DNA of 64,000 nucleotides from Saururus chinensis. Its lineage: Eukaryota > Streptophyta > Magnoliopsida > Piperales > Saururaceae. The position numbers and the translations under genes are program-made. Under the pieces are notes generated by a model. The model was given only the letters and a program-made list of their open reading frames with translations. It did no database searches and was not told the origin of the DNA. This document shows positions 23,568 to 35,480 of this stretch, one piece after another. Positions within the stretch are counted from its first letter, which is position 1. Each line of letters begins with the position of its first letter. Location: positions 29,691,753 to 29,755,752 of the forward strand of contig CP141149.1 of assembly GCA_035235625.1 (NCBI GenBank). Reading direction: 5' to 3'.

Positions 23568-26500
23568 TTAGGTCTTTTGCTTTTTTCTTTTCTTTCTCTC
23601 TTTGCCGAGCTGTGTCTTCTCTTCAAGGCGTTTTGATTGCCATGACCTAATCTCCATTAGCTTAGTTTTAGCATATCGGAATGGGGCATCTGATCTCAGT
23701 GACATCAATTGCTGAAAGAAGCCAGAAACCGCATCAGCACAACAATAATAAGAAAAATATTGGACTTACATACTAGAACGCAACATGTTAACATCACTAC
23801 ATGCAATATATTATCAATCTGGGGGATTAATTTTCTTTCTCGGGGAATCTTAGTAATAAACTTGAAGACTAAACTTCACTTACCTCCTCCATAGGTAAAC
23901 TACACATAATATTCCTCCACTTTTAAAACCTTTACTTACTCTCATTCTGTTAGACAAGTAAAACCACACTGACGCGATTTATAAAAAGACAATAATGCCT
24001 CTTCTTATGTAACTTGAAATAAACTTCACACACCTCCCCTGATTATGACCTGCATATAATATCCTCCCCCACTTCAAAAAATTTCACTTACCTCGGCCCT
24101 CTGTTAGATATGTAAACTATGTTGAAATCATTTATGAGAGGACAATGATGCCCTTAGAAATAAAATAAGCAGATGCAACAACTAGATTGGTTAGTATGAA
24201 ATAACAATATGTGAGGTGTTTTGCCAGTAGCTTCCAGCATACAGTACAAAAAAACAATCATTTTTCATTTCTGAATTCTGATATAAAACCCTCATTTATA
24301 TTCAATCCCTAACATGATGCCTCTTCTACTGTGTAGTTGTTGGCCACGGAGAACACCGGCAGCACCGATGGTATAACCCCAATTGGTGTTCAGAACCCCA
24401 GAAATGTGGACCTGTAGAACCCTGGTGAGAATTATGGTATCAACACTAACGATCATCATCAGGGATAATCGTCCATGTCCATGTCTAGCTTTGTTTCTGG
24501 TGAGATGGACCTTTCCATTTCTCTTTTTTTTTATTTCCAGGCGAGATCCATAAGTGAAACTGGAAAGAGCTGCAGTCAAGGCCTTATCTTCCAACACAAG
24601 GCCAACCTACATTTCGAATGCTGAACCCTGTAGCCTCCACGTAAGAGAACTACTACAAGGCAGAGTCACAACGGAAACACATAAGAAAGGACCTGAATCT
24701 CTTTAGTGAAGAAAACCCCTCTCTGAAACTCCCATCTTAGACCCGCCACAGATGCTAGTGATGAGAGAGTCAAGGAGTGTGAATGGGTGATATCACCTTC
24801 TGGTTCTAATAAGAAGATGTAGCGCATATATCTGTGGCCTGGGCTCCCCTCAAGGCAGCACCTGCACCTCCATCTCGAGGGAGCTTATTGATAGCAAAAT
24901 CAGAACTAGGGTTCTGAACCATAGAAAATGAAGAGCACTATATTTCTCATAATGGAATCATACACAAAAAGGAGAACGATCCTCACATTAAGAGTGATCG
25001 ATCCAGCAAACTAAAGAAAGAAAAGTCCTAATTGCCCCTAACTTAAGTGAGGGTTTACAAAGAAGAAAATAAAAACTAATCTAGAATGACTAAACTACCC
25101 TCTATAGTATTGAAGACCAATATAAACACTTAAGACAAAAACAGAACATATACTCTAACACTTATTATACTGATTTCAAATATAGAGAGAGATTTAAACT
25201 GAAGTTCACATCTTTGAACTACTCCATTGGAAATAAGCTTGGGAGAGAGTTCCAAAATCTCCAACGAGTATGTCTCAATTGCTCCAAGTAACGATGATTT
25301 GAGGGTAAAATTGTCCAATAATTTCTCAAATCAGATATGATGAGACTATTCTCATTTGTATTGCCAAATAGGACATGTCATTCATTTTCCTGTTAATAAG
25401 CTAATGGAAATGTAACCAAGGGGAGGTAAAAGAAGTTTTTGAAAGTGGAGGGTTCAAATTATAATGTGAAATTACTAAACAATTGAGTGGAGGTAAATGA
25501 AATTTACTCCTTTTTCTTTTACAATGAAATTTACTTTAATTTGAACTTGCCTTCAGATGATCCATTGCGGTGAGATTAAACCCAATAGTGTCTTTGCATT
25601 CCTGGCACCAAATAAGAACATCTAAAGTTAGCTCATCACGGATACTGTTAATGATAAATCCTAATTGTTATAAAGCGCAACACAAGTTAATGTGACTAAA
25701 TCCCACGTGATATGGGAAGTGAGTTGATATTATCAGTTTTTAAGAGGCTTCAAAGGTATCAACTATAATATGCATCAAGGGATGTAAGATCTGCATTCAT
25801 TAACAAACCCCAAAATTGGCCCAATAGTAAAGACTCATGTTTTTCACCTGCTAGCCAATTCCACCTTAAGTCGTCATCCATTTTTATCATTAGACCTATC
25901 TGGCATTCCAATCTAGTAAGCCTTTAAAGTCAGGTCATGTCAGACCCGCATCAAGGACACTGGAGGATTGGGTTGAACCCTTAACATTTTCCAACAGCAA
26001 AAGCTAAAAATATATGGGTTCTTTAACAACTTATATTTTTACTTACAAAAACATAGAACATGCAACATGAATCCCATTAAAAATATTCATTTACTGAACG
26101 AACATCTAGATAATTGAATGTCCACAAAAATCAAACTACTTTTCCTTGTGATATTTCCTTTTTTTTTTAGCACACAGTTAAAAAAAGAAGTAAAAATTTT
26201 GGGCCACTTCATACAACATAAATGCTACCACATTATAATGCATGAGAGTAAGACTAAGAAGAAACTGAAGTTACCTTCACTCTTTGATGAAGAATGTCCT
26301 TAAGAATGCTCAAGATAGGTCTGGCAGCAGGTGTTGTAATCAACTGATTATGATGTATCTGTAGGAGAATTGTTGCAACCCTGCATACAAGCTCAACCTG
26401 CAAACCCAAGAGCTACCTTCAAAATGGTGGTTATAAATTTCTGCTTAGAATATATGGATTATAACAGCAGGAAGATGATCCTACATGTCCCAACATGTTG

Positions 26501-29500
26501 ATAATTTGAAACAAGAAACTGAGGATTAACCAGGAGTAACAATTTAAAAAAGCAATGAGAAATTCTAACAATGGAAATGCTGAAGAACCAATTTTTTTTT
26601 TTGGATGCAAGTAATTTTATTTCGAACTTTAGCTTGGCATGATAATAAAATATAAATCTGAGCCAAGTAGCCGTACTACAATTCTTTCGAGGACAAACAC
26701 TGACCAAAGAGTGTGGCCCATCAAGGCTCCTAACATTCTTAATCTTGCCACTGCAGGATAACGAGTTGAAAAATCTGCATTGTTCAAGTAAAATGCCAAT
26801 ACAAGAAGTATTTAAATAACTTGGTGGATGAGCTTATGGTTTGTCAAAGCTAATTTTTGTTTCATTTTTCTCCCATTCATGGGTTGCATTAGGAAGAAAA
26901 TCAGCTTCAAAGATTTTCACTGCTTCACATGAATTTTATTGCATTTATGTGATATAGATGTAAATTTATGTCCTTCAACCTCAGCTAGCTCAGGTGTACA
27001 AGGACAACAATGATGCGAACATCAACAATTAGGCTTCTTTACCAAACATAAATATGATGCTAGATCTAACAATTATTTGAAAGAAATATTTAATGTTGAA
27101 AGCTGTGGCAGCTAAGAACAACATCTTTACCAAATTACACACAAAAGATTCAACAATAAGAACAAGAAGTTCAATGAAATTTTCATGCATGGTAAAAAAA
27201 TGATAACTATATCAGAAAACTGCGTAAACAATGAGATATAAAACAACAGCAGAAGAAAGGGCAAAAATTTGCACAATTTGGATGCATTAACAAACACTAC
27301 CTTATCAGGATTAGATACCCAATCCTTCAAGTAAGACATGAGATTCAGGGCATCTGAAAATGGCAATGACTGCACACAATGATCAATAGTATTAGAAAAA
27401 AGCCAACTACAGACTATTGACATAATTTTTTCTGGGTAAGAAAGCATGCAGGCAAAACTAAGCCTGAAATTACAGAGAAAGATATAACACATAGCTACAA
27501 TTCCATGACAAAGAGAAAACTAAAGTTAAATATAATTATAGAAATTTCTCAAATTAACAAAAACTTTATTACTGGAAGGAAATACTTCAATTGATCAATA
27601 GTAGAACTGCACAAAAGGCATACCAACAATGTTTGTTCCAGATCATTTGTGCGAACATTTGACACAGCCCGAAGAACATAATCAGTTGGGGAAAGGCCAA
27701 GCATCAGCACATTTGGTTGGAAATCATTTATTAATCCACCATTTATTTCATCTTCCTGAGGATCCGAAATAAATTATTAAATCTAAAAAAAACAATAGTA
27801 TATACAACAAAGGATAAAATGATAATACCACCATCAGAAAGGACAAAGAAAATAAACAGACTCTTTTGCTACCCTATTTCAGAAACAAAGTTTAAATGAG
27901 AGCTTCCTGCTTACACTTGCGACTCAATCTCCAAATGTTATATTTGATGCCTTCCACTACCTAATCAGTTAAAAAAAAATTTGGTTTCATACCTTATGTT
28001 GGTTTATCCTTTTGAATTCCACCTCTGCCATGTCTAATGCATCAATAATCAAATCTGTTGCTGTTAGAGTTTCTTTAGTCTTCTTTCCGGCCAAACCAAC
28101 TGCACCCTCCTCCGGAAGTTCTTCTTTTGGTGCATGCCTACTCTCAAATGGATCATCAAAGGCAGATTCAAACATTTCCTCCAATCGTTTCTCTTTCTCC
28201 TCCTGCCAAAAGATTAATATTTAGGTATACACATTAGTCAATGGCAATTGAATATAAAATTGATTCTTCTAAGTATCAGCCTTATTTATGAAGCTTGAGA
28301 AATCCGGCTAACTTGTAAAAATGAACAGAAAAGCTAAGAAAAAGGTAGTTTAGCTAATGACATTTTTACTCTTAGAATAACACCCAAAGAAGTACATAAA
28401 TGCTAAGAAAAAGTACTTTAGCTAATGACATTTTTATTCTTACAATAGTAGCCAAAACATCATTTCTCTCCCTCCCTCTCCCTAAACGAATAGAAACCAT
28501 GAACTGATGAGATCATAGAAGAAATGCAAAAACAATACCTCAATAAAGAAAGGCTCCTCAGTACGATCCCACCGACGAATAGATCTATCATTGGACCCCG
28601 TTACTAGAAAATCACCACGATTGCTGACTGCGAGACACCAGATATAAGAGTGGTGCCCCTCAAGAGTTAGAAGTAACTCAAATTTGTCAGCATCCCAATA
28701 CTTCACAAGGTGGTCTTTCCCAATACTAAACATGTAATGTGTGTTGCGAACAAATTGCACTGCCATAACACTGTAAAAAAAGGGATTGTCAGAATACTTA
28801 AGGTTCTGAAATATCAATCGTTAATTAATGTGAAAAATATGCTACTAATATGAAAGAGCAAACAACCTGTCAGCATGAGCAAAAATGGACTTATGACAAT
28901 CACCAAAATCCAAACCCCAGATCTTCAATTTTTTGTCCGCAGATCCAGTAACTATAAGATAACCGTCAGATGATATATCCATGCCAAGAACGGGAAGCTT
29001 GTGGCCATAAAGAGAAAGATATAACTTCCACGTGTCCACAAAGTAGACCTGAGAGCAAAGGGCATGAAGTGTCATTAAGGATCAGCACAATTGCAAATTG
29101 CAATAGGTCCTGTCAGAAAGAAAGTTGAACTAATACTTTTTTTTTCACATAACAATGGTAGAGAAAATATTGATATTGCAATACATAGGAAGAACTTTCT
29201 CTAATGTGTTTACCCAGGTGCAAGACAAGAAAGTAGGTATTAATTCACGTAATTTCGAAGTGAATGGGACATGAAATAAAGTGATCAAAAAAATAAGAAA
29301 GCAAAAATTGCATTAAAAACGCAATTAGTTACAATCTTTTAACAAAATATAAAACAAAAATTATTTTCACAAATATAACAAAAATTATTTTCACATATAT
29401 GGCATCTCATTGACTTTGTTCTGCTACTTCTACTAAATTGTTATATGTCACAAGACAAAAAAGAAAGAAGAAGAAGAAGACCCAAAGAATTACCAACACA

Positions 29501-32312
29501 CATTTCCAAATATTATAATTAGATACCTTAACAGTGAAGTCCAGTAGAGCAACAGCAATATATTTAGCATCAGGACTGATAGCAACTGCTGTAACTTCGG
29601 CGGACATACTCAAAGTCTTCACGCATTTCACAGTTAATTGTTTGGAGCCCTGAAGAAGAATGCATGATGACGTGAAGTGTGCAATGACAATTCAAGATTC
29701 TTACTACTTCATCAGAATTATCTAATTTATAATTGTTATCTATCACCAAATACAAGCCATTTTGAGTCCAAAACAAGGATCCTGCTCATTTTTCTGCTCT
29801 CTCAAGCACAGTACAAGAATTGTTTTTTTGAATCTAGGCACAACCTCAAATCTCAAATAACACTAAAAAAAAGTGTAAAAGATCTTAGGTGAGTATTAAA
29901 CTTCCTTCAATACATATTAGAATTCATAATTTTACACAGTATTTTTCAAAATTCAAAGTTCTGCTTAAGTTTAATTTTTTTACTCCTTACAAGCATATTT
30001 GTCCATTTCTTCCAGAACATAAAAATTATTCTGGTTTTGTTCCTGATCAATAGAACATTGAAGGACATAAACATCAGAGATAAAGCAAAAGTAATAAAGG
30101 TTAATAAAAATGAATCCTTGACTCTTTTTAAGTTGTCAAAATAAATAAGCATTTCAAAGTGTAAATTGCATACTTCATCAGATTTGTCTTGATATTCCCA
30201 AAATTTGACATCCTGGTCGATACTTCCGCTTACAAATCCTCTCCCATCAGGAATTAACACAATGGACCCAACAGAATCTGCATGTGCTTCCATTGTTTCA
30301 ATGCAGTTACCACTGCCAACATCAATTATCTCCACCTTTCCACTTTTGGTGCCAACAAGTGCATAACGATTGCCAGGTACAAATGCCCCGCAAAGCCCAT
30401 ATCCAGACTCGATGGTCCGAAGACAAGTTCCTGTACTGGGGTTCCAAATCTTGGCAGAATTGTGACTAGTCGACAACAAAAGTGTGTTATCAGAACTAAG
30501 AGCAACACTTCTAACATCAGACCGGTGACCTTGAAGATCAATGGTGAGTACTTTACTGTTTGTGCCACTTTGAACAGCATACAATTCTACTAGGTTATTG
30601 TTCAGAGACATGGCTAAAGAAGCAAGAGCAGAATTAGTTGGGGAAAGTGGACAAAATGAGAATGAAGAAATTTTCTTGCTTGTTCGTATGCATTGAAGGA
30701 ATTTGAAGACATCAGTGACTAAAGTGATGGGCATGTTTAGGTTTTCTTCAGAAACAGCTGGTGAATCCTCATTCATTCCTACTGATGATCTTTTCTCCTT
30801 TTTCCTATTGATTCGCCTTTTTGCCTTGCGCTTAGATTCTGTTTCATCCAAAATTCTATACAGCTCTATTGTTTTTCCAGCCTCTTGACACCCAAGGAGA
30901 TTCCCGGACTTGTTAAACCTCACAGTTGCCACCCTATCTTTGCTATCTTTATTATGCCTATGAATCTCTCCAAAACGCTTTAAAATTTCCCATCTGTTCT
31001 CAATGGAGTTTCCATTCTGATCCACTGGTTGGCTATCTGGGAACTCACATTTTATGTTGTAAAAGCGAATCACTGGATCAGTAGACCCAGTTACCAAATA
31101 TTTTTCCTCTGCGTCCACATCCATAGACCATATTTCACTATGTTGACCACTGACAATTTGTATGCAATGCTGGGTTTCAAGGTCCCAAACTCTGAGATAT
31201 TTGTCCTTGGAGCAACTGGCGAGCTTTTTGCCAGAGTCTAGGAAAACAAGGTCAGTCACCTACAAAAGATAATTGTAGTAATAATAGTTAAGAAACTATC
31301 ATATCATATCAAAGCAAGGATAAAAGAAAAATATAGAATCAGAATCAATATATAATGCTAATTTATTGTTACAACGTGTGCAATCCTCTGGAAGCTCCTT
31401 GCAAGCTCTAAAGTCTTAAAAAAAATTGTAAAATGGAGACCACAATCTCGTCATTTTAAAAGAATGTGGATAGATAGCACTTACATAAATCCTCAAAGAT
31501 ATAACATAAAGTAAGTACTCCCTTTGTCCTATATTAATAGCTACATTTGAAAAAATAGCAGTTTTTATTGAATGGTGAAACCCACATGTATGAGAAGAGA
31601 AAATAAGCTTATGATACTCTTTCTTAAGTACCCAATAATTTAAATTGATCAAAATGGAGCTATTAATATGGAATAAATTATTTTTCCAAATAGAGCTATT
31701 AATTTGGGATGGAGGGAATTATATCAGTAGCTAAAAAAAACAGAAAATGTTGAAACCAAGGGATGACACCTGGTCGCGGTGGCCTTGAAGACGGAAAAGC
31801 CCTGTTTCCCCAACCACGTCCCATAAGATAACATCATTGTCTTTGCTGCCGGAAGCAAACAAAGACCCCAGCTTGTTGTACCGGAGAGCAGTGACCGCGC
31901 TCTTGTGCCCATTCAGCGTAGTCTGGCAACTCCCCTCTGCACCATCCCAGATCCTTATACTCCCATCTGCATACCCACTCGCAATCTGTTCCATAAACAG
32001 TTAACAACGTGCTAAAATTACATTAAAAACATTAAATTCACGAGCAGAAAAAGTCAGGATTGGGGGAGCGGGAGCATTGCTTACGGAGGAAGAAGGGGAG
32101 GAGGCGATGGAAGTGACTGCAAGGGCGGGGCCAAACAGTTGAGGGGTCAGGACCTTGGAGCAGACGCCCTGGCGGAGGTTCCAGACATTTATGGACTCCA
32201 AGGCCGGGGCGAGAAGCTGCTTGCCGGTGGCGTCGAAGCAAATGTTGGTGTCGGGGTGGGCGATGACTCCGAATGCGGCCCCCGGCTCGTAGCGCAGGTA
32301 CGCCTTCACCAT
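23568..32312 (-). CDS. WDR3: WDR3/UTP12-type U3 snoRNP WD40 protein, 12 exons, 931 aa
   Basis: Exons in order: 32085-32312, 31770-31985, 30174-31259, 29527-29649, 28867-29048, 28539-28770, 27993-28202, 27624-27755, 27301-27369, 26275-26397, 25551-25601, 23568-23711. They sum to 932 codons including TAA, close to the roughly 940 aa usual for WDR3. The start is [16 protein letters not shown]. Exons 1-6 encode two blocks of WD40 repeats with clear units: [76 protein letters not shown] and [15 protein letters not shown] basic linker ([15 protein letters not shown]) lies in exon 3. Exons 7-12 form the C-terminal Utp12 domain ([57 protein letters not shown]) ending in a lysine-rich tail. WDR3/Dip2/Utp12 acts in the nucleolar UTP-B complex for 18S pre-rRNA processing. 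The intron after exon 11 has a GC donor (AAG/GCAAGT). Confidence 0.93.
23870..25510. repeat. Inserted repeat filling most of WDR3 intron 11
   Basis: Near the left edge two related segments (23877-24000 and 24020-24150) share words such as TACCTC, CTCTGTTAGA, AGACAATAATGCC and CTTACTT. A related stretch in the opposite orientation lies at about 25385-25505 (GGGGAGGTAAAAGAAG, GAGTGGAGGTAAATGAAATTTAC). This is the pattern of an element with inverted subterminal repeats. It accounts for most of this intron, the longest in the gene. No coding capacity was recognised. Confidence 0.45.
31518..31718. mobile_element. Stowaway-like MITE in WDR3 intron 2
   Basis: It starts TA/CTCCCTTTGTCCTATATTAA at 31516-31518 and ends near 31718 with AGCTATTAATTTGGGATGGAGGGAA. 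The termini are complementary in the Stowaway manner. The left TA target is intact and the right one is altered. Its interior matches 7576-7764. Confidence 0.65.
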
Positions 32313-32656
32313 CGCTGGCTGGCGCCGGGATTGTCCACGTCTTCCCGACCTTTTGCTTCGTCCCTCTCCTCTAGTGCCCGCACCTTAAACCCCTGAGCGG
32401 CTTAAGGACGTAGGGTTTTGCCGCGCGGTGAGACGGAGACCGGAAGTTGGACCGTGGTCCTTCGGGCATTTGGGTCGAGGTTTTTAAAACTGGACCGGGT
32501 CTTGAACCGATTAGTCCGGTTCACAGTACAGCACCTAAAGCCGGAAATGACGTCTCTCACACCGCCTCGTGCGGCTCCCGTAGATTAGAGGTCTCTTTTG
32601 GGAGGCACCGTAAGGTGAGAAAGTAGCTTTCCTCACCAAATCCCCTCCGCTCCCCA

Positions 32657-33165
32657 GGGTTGCAAATGGGACGGCTTAGGGTAGGCCTAAGCCCGACCTA
32701 AATAAAATAAAAATGTTAAGGCTCAGCCTAAGTCCATAGCTAAGGTTATAAAAATTAGTCTCATTTAAATTTTAGATGAGTTCGAGCTAGGCTATGGGCT
32801 TTTAGACAAAAAATAATAATATAATTTTTTTTAACTTTAAGTATTTTACTATCGAAAATAATAAATTTATATATTAAATAAAGAAATAAATATAAAAGAA
32901 GCTTAAAAACTAAATAATTATATAAAAATTTTATTATATTTTATTTGATAAAAAAATTATTATATTTTATTTGGTACGGAGTACATTCTATTTAATAAAT
33001 AAAAATTATTATATTCTATTTTATATTACAGGTTGGGCTAGGCTTTTACTGGTTTTTTTATGCTTGAGCCTAGCCTAAAAATTGATGAAATTTTATATTT
33101 AAAGCTTGGCCCAGCCAGTAACTTATTTTTTAAGGCCCAAGCCCGGGGTGGGCCGAACTTGCAAG
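32657..33165. repeat. hAT-like non-autonomous repeat (uncertain ends)
   Basis: The left side reads CAGGGTTGCAAATGGGACGG followed by GGCCTAAGCCC words. The right side in reverse complement reads TAGCTTGCAAGTTCGGCCC followed by CCGGGCTTGGGCC. Such TTGCAA/GGGC termini and repeated GGGCTTAGGCC interiors are common in plant hAT MITEs. I could not find an 8-bp target duplication, so the boundaries are approximate. Confidence 0.4.
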
Positions 33166-33593
33166 CTAGCTATATTATTTACAATCATACCCCTCACCTC
33201 TTCAGGAGAGTTAATGGAGAAATCAATTTTCTTTCTTTTGATGTAAACATACGCTTTCAAGAGAAAAAAATCAATTTTCCTTCCAAAGTGCCTCCCAAAT
33301 ACCCCTTAGGAAGATAAGTATTTCAAAAAAAGTGAAACATGTTATAACTTATAAGTTGATAGGGGTACATTGGTATTTTAAAAAATTAATCATGTTATAC
33401 TGTTACATCTAAAAGATAAGATTTCGTACTTTTGCAATTTGAAAACTTAAATTTTAAGAATGTAGATTCAAATCCCAAGTTTTTAAATTATATTTTTAAA
33501 ATGAACTGGCTTAGAGGCGTGCAGGAAGGTGCGAATAGAGGGTTGGAGGAGAGGAGGCCATGGGAACTTTGGCGGAGTCTAACAACGAAGGAG

Positions 33594-33955
33594 TAGAGGT
33601 GGCAAAGGGGCGAATGAGCTTGGCCCTAAAATAGGGGGCCGTGCAAGGCCCAAAATTTGGGGCATAAGGCCCAAATGAGCCAGTTTCGATTACGGCTCGG
33701 GCCCCAACTGGGCCTGGTCCATAGGCTGGCTGATCAATCAGCCTTACAAGTTAGGCCTTATGGGAATGGACCTCTGTAAGGCCTGATGGTCGGGCTAATT
33801 TTTTTCAAAAAAATAGGCCGGCCCAATGGCCAGCCTTGCCTAAGCCCAATTGCCAGCCTTGCCCTAAGCCCAATTGGGAGGGCCCAAGGGTCGTGTCGGG
33901 CCCTACCCTTGGACATGAGGGCCGGGCTGGGCCTTCGTGCCCTTTGACACCTATG
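33594..33955. mobile_element. Non-autonomous hAT element, 362 bp, with 8-bp target duplication
   Basis: Left terminus TAGAGGTGGCAAAGGGGC faces right terminus GTGCCCTTTGACACCTATG. In reverse complement the latter reads CATAGGTGTCAAAGGGCAC, a classic hAT-type terminal inverted repeat. The flanks are CGAAGGAG (33586-33593) and GGAAGGAG (33956-33963), an 8-bp target duplication with one mismatch. The interior is GC-rich with repeated GGGCC, GGCCCAA and GGCCTTA words and no coding capacity. A related autonomous transposase would have been needed to move it. Confidence 0.85.
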
Positions 33956-35480
33956 GGAAGGAGAGGTTCACAACGTCTAGACCTTTAGTGGACTGTTGTG
34001 GTGAGGAGGGGAGGATGACGACGGGTGGATGGATTCTAGCTGGGGAAGGGAAGCCGGTGGTAGTCCCGCAAACTCCAATAGAGAGGAAGGGAGCATGACA
34101 TACTCCATCGGCATTTTGTCAGACTTTGGTGGTGGTCCAATATACTTTAACAACAGTTTGCCTCACTTAGGTATTCCGTCGCTGGACTCCAATGTATATG
34201 GCAAATGAGGTTGGTGGCAACCTGGTAAAGACCACATTCAGCCAAATTTTGGCGTTGTGTCCGTGGAGGAAGAGGAAAATATTGGGGGAAGGAGGAGATG
34301 AGATGTGAAAGGGTAAGTGAGATGAGAAGAGCCCATGCATTTTTTATTTTAAAGTGGATTGGGTCATAATTGAAAATGCCTGTAAACTTATATTTTGAAA
34401 ATAGAGGTTTTCAAATCATCAACACATTTGACTAGTAACCACCCTTAGTCAAGACCAGAGCTAGAACCGGACCCGGCCGTAGAGTCAAGCCACCAAAGGG
34501 TGGTATGATTTTATTAGTTGAGTATCACGTCCAATCTCATTGTGAGAAAGAGTATTTTACTTGGTACACACGCCGTACTGCAGATTCATATGCAGTTATG
34601 TCGATTGCCCGGGTAAACTGAAAGAAAAATTAGCTAGGACAGAAGGATGCCAAATTTGGGAGCTCCATATGTGGTTGTCTCACCTATCTACACTTAGACA
34701 TTCCAGCCCAGCCGTTAATGTTATAGGAAAAAAACACAAGCCAGCGGCCACAGTAAGTGGCTCCTACTAATTACAATGCTCCGGCGATGCCAGGGTAAAT
34801 TGAAAGAATAAAGGCAAGGGCATAAGGCTACCAAATTTATACAAATGCTATTTTGTGGTTCTCTATTTAAACATTAGATATTTCAGCTACGTTTACACTA
34901 CAAATCACTAGCCACAAATGAGTCGCTCCTACTTACTAAAATGGCCCCAAATTCACAAGACCACAACCCCTCAAATTTCCCAGGCCACATATTATGTGTT
35001 TGAAGAAAAATCCCTTTAACCCACCACTATCTTACATTGCAAGCCCCAGTAAACTTCAATAATGTCCATCACTGGAAAATTGAAATCTTTTCTTTTTTTT
35101 TTTCGTAGGAGAAATTGCAGTCTTAAATTGCGTACGGCGTACAGACACTTGTATATGTCGAAAAAACAATGTATGGACTTGGGTGTCCTTTTCCTCTTTC
35201 CAAAAATCGTCTTCAATTTAAAATGGGATCAACCTATTAAAAACGGCTACAGGACAACCTGATAATGCCATACAGAGCCAATTGTGTCACTCTAGCACAG
35301 GGGCCAAGTCCAAAATTCTGCGAATCCTCTTCTGTCGTACAACAATTCACAATATGGGAGAGATGACCACCATTGGCATCCACAGTTGTAAGTTACCAGG
35401 ACCTCATCACATTCATTTGAACTGACGATGGATTCCGTGCGTCAATCCAGGTTTGAAAAATTCAGACATTTTTACAAAAG

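Larger units (their letters stand above)
32313..35480. other. Intergenic region between WDR3 5' end and GLE1 3' end
   Basis: About 32313-32470 is the WDR3 leader and promoter. A hAT-like repeat rich in TAGGCCTAAGCCC words (about 32657-33165) and a clear 362-bp hAT MITE (33594-33955) follow. The remainder has no supportable gene. Confidence 0.6.
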
